NCBI GenBank assembly: GCA_030740335.1
Contig: JASLXL010000012.1
Location: 1-6,012 of the forward strand
Source: SAR202 cluster bacterium
Lineage (GTDB): Bacteria > Chloroflexota > Dehalococcoidia > SAR202 > CAJWER01
Reading direction: 5' to 3'
DNA: 6,012 nt
In this document: positions 5,641 through 6,012 of the stretch, in pieces
How the letters are laid out: each line of letters opens with the position of its first letter
Numbering within the stretch: the first letter of the stretch is position 1
The notes under the pieces: generated by a model
Database searches by the model: none
What the model was told of the DNA's origin: nothing
The model's input: only the letters and a program-made list of their open reading frames with translations
Position numbers and translations under genes: made by a program

Positions 5641-5694
5641 ATCCAAAAGCGTACCCTAGTACCTAATCCCCCTTGGCACTCCTAGATTTTGGAT
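5641..5694. repeat. 8-bp perfect inverted repeat at the GC transition
   Basis: ATCCAAAA (5641-5648) is exactly reversed as TTTTGGAT (5687-5694), with 38 bases between. It lies 10 bp beyond the stop codon of the right-hand cupin gene and right where GC falls from about 52 % to about 45 %. It could be a weak transcription end for that gene or a junction scar. Confidence 0.3.
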
Positions 5695-5703
5695 TCCATT
5701 CTC

Positions 5704-6012
5704 TTAACACTGTTTTTCTAGACCAATCGTAATGGTGATGCAAGGCTCATTTCCTAGAGCAATAGTAGTGTGGCCTTTACCACTGACATCTTCTACCAAT
5801 CGAGCATCTCCTTGGCCAAAGAGTTTTGTTGATCCATCCTCAAAACCGATTTCCAACTGGCCAGAGAGAACAACAACGAACTGCCGCTGGGGCGCAGGGT
5901 GCCAGTCCTGTAAAATGCCAGGTTGTCGGAGGCTGAACCGTATTTGAGAGGCATCGATACCCTCTGTCCAACTTGGTACGTTTTCTAAATCTATCTCCTC
6001 CCAACGAGATAC
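5704..6012 (-). CDS. Small single-domain cupin protein (5' truncated by window)
   Basis: An unbroken minus-strand frame enters at base 6012 and ends at the TAA at 5704-5706, giving 102 residues. IRFSLRQPGILQDWHPAPQR (fragment residues 24-43) is followed by QFVVVLSGQLEI and a turn with FGQGDARLVEDVSGKGHTT (65-83). The W-H-P-A-P-x-R-Q plus G-x-G-D and G-K-G-H-x-T pattern belongs to a family of small cupins of roughly 110-120 residues, so perhaps only 10-20 residues are missing. The usual second metal ligands of cupin motif 1 appear altered (Q in place of E). Metal binding and substrate are unknown. GC is about 43-45 %, in contrast to the interior genes. The gene reads toward the island and ends 10 bp from an inverted repeat. 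Confidence 0.8.
   Translation of the reverse strand, partial: VSRWEEIDLENVPSWTEGIDASQIRFSLRQPGILQDWHPAPQRQFVVVLSGQLEIGFEDGSTKLFGQGDARLVEDVSGKGHTTIALGNEPCITITIGLEKQC

Overview
The window is bacterial DNA, probably from an uncultivated environmental lineage. The interior is GC-rich, by eye about 57-65 % in sampled 60-base stretches. Its gene types are a Gfo/Idh/MocA dehydrogenase, a GH32/43-like propeller protein and an NHL-repeat propeller starting MAITVGTGDYRYE. I associate this mix with metagenome-derived Chloroflexota (SAR202-like), Poribacteria or Planctomycetes. No marker gene is present, so this is a weak inference.

Layout. The left edge (1-213, +) is the 3' end of a lower-GC gene with a terminal CxxC motif, possibly PD-(D/E)XK nuclease-like. 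Bases 214-524 hold a short repeat and a decayed lipoprotein start with an in-frame stop. An intact Gfo/Idh/MocA oxidoreductase follows (525-1541, +), then a small ORF (1552-1737, +) resembling the N-terminus of small DNA-binding-like proteins. On the minus strand is a 542-aa GH32/43-like propeller protein (1856-3484). Its roughly 980-bp upstream gap is a graveyard of strong hairpins, an orphan codon-biased stretch, a second copy of the repeat and the C-terminal scrap of a cupin gene. Next on the minus strand is a complete six-bladed NHL-repeat protein (4463-5329). Upstream of it are a DUF433-like remnant and a third repeat copy. The right edge (5704-6012, -) is a nearly complete lower-GC cupin protein cut by the window end.

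How it fits together. The two edge genes have about 44 % GC, while everything between about 214 and 5640 is GC-rich and scattered with gene fragments. This suggests an acquired or strongly rearranged island between older neighbours. The three intact large genes would suit oxidation and processing of sugar or polyol-like substrates, but substrates cannot be read from the sequence. The most striking pattern is a short element with core CTATACTGCCCC. It occurs three times, only outside the intact genes, each time upstream of one of the three large genes and in that gene's orientation. For two genes it lies about 195-200 bp before the start codon. It may be a shared regulatory element, a dispersed repeat, or the relic of a coding motif (RLYCPQR/RLYCPKR).
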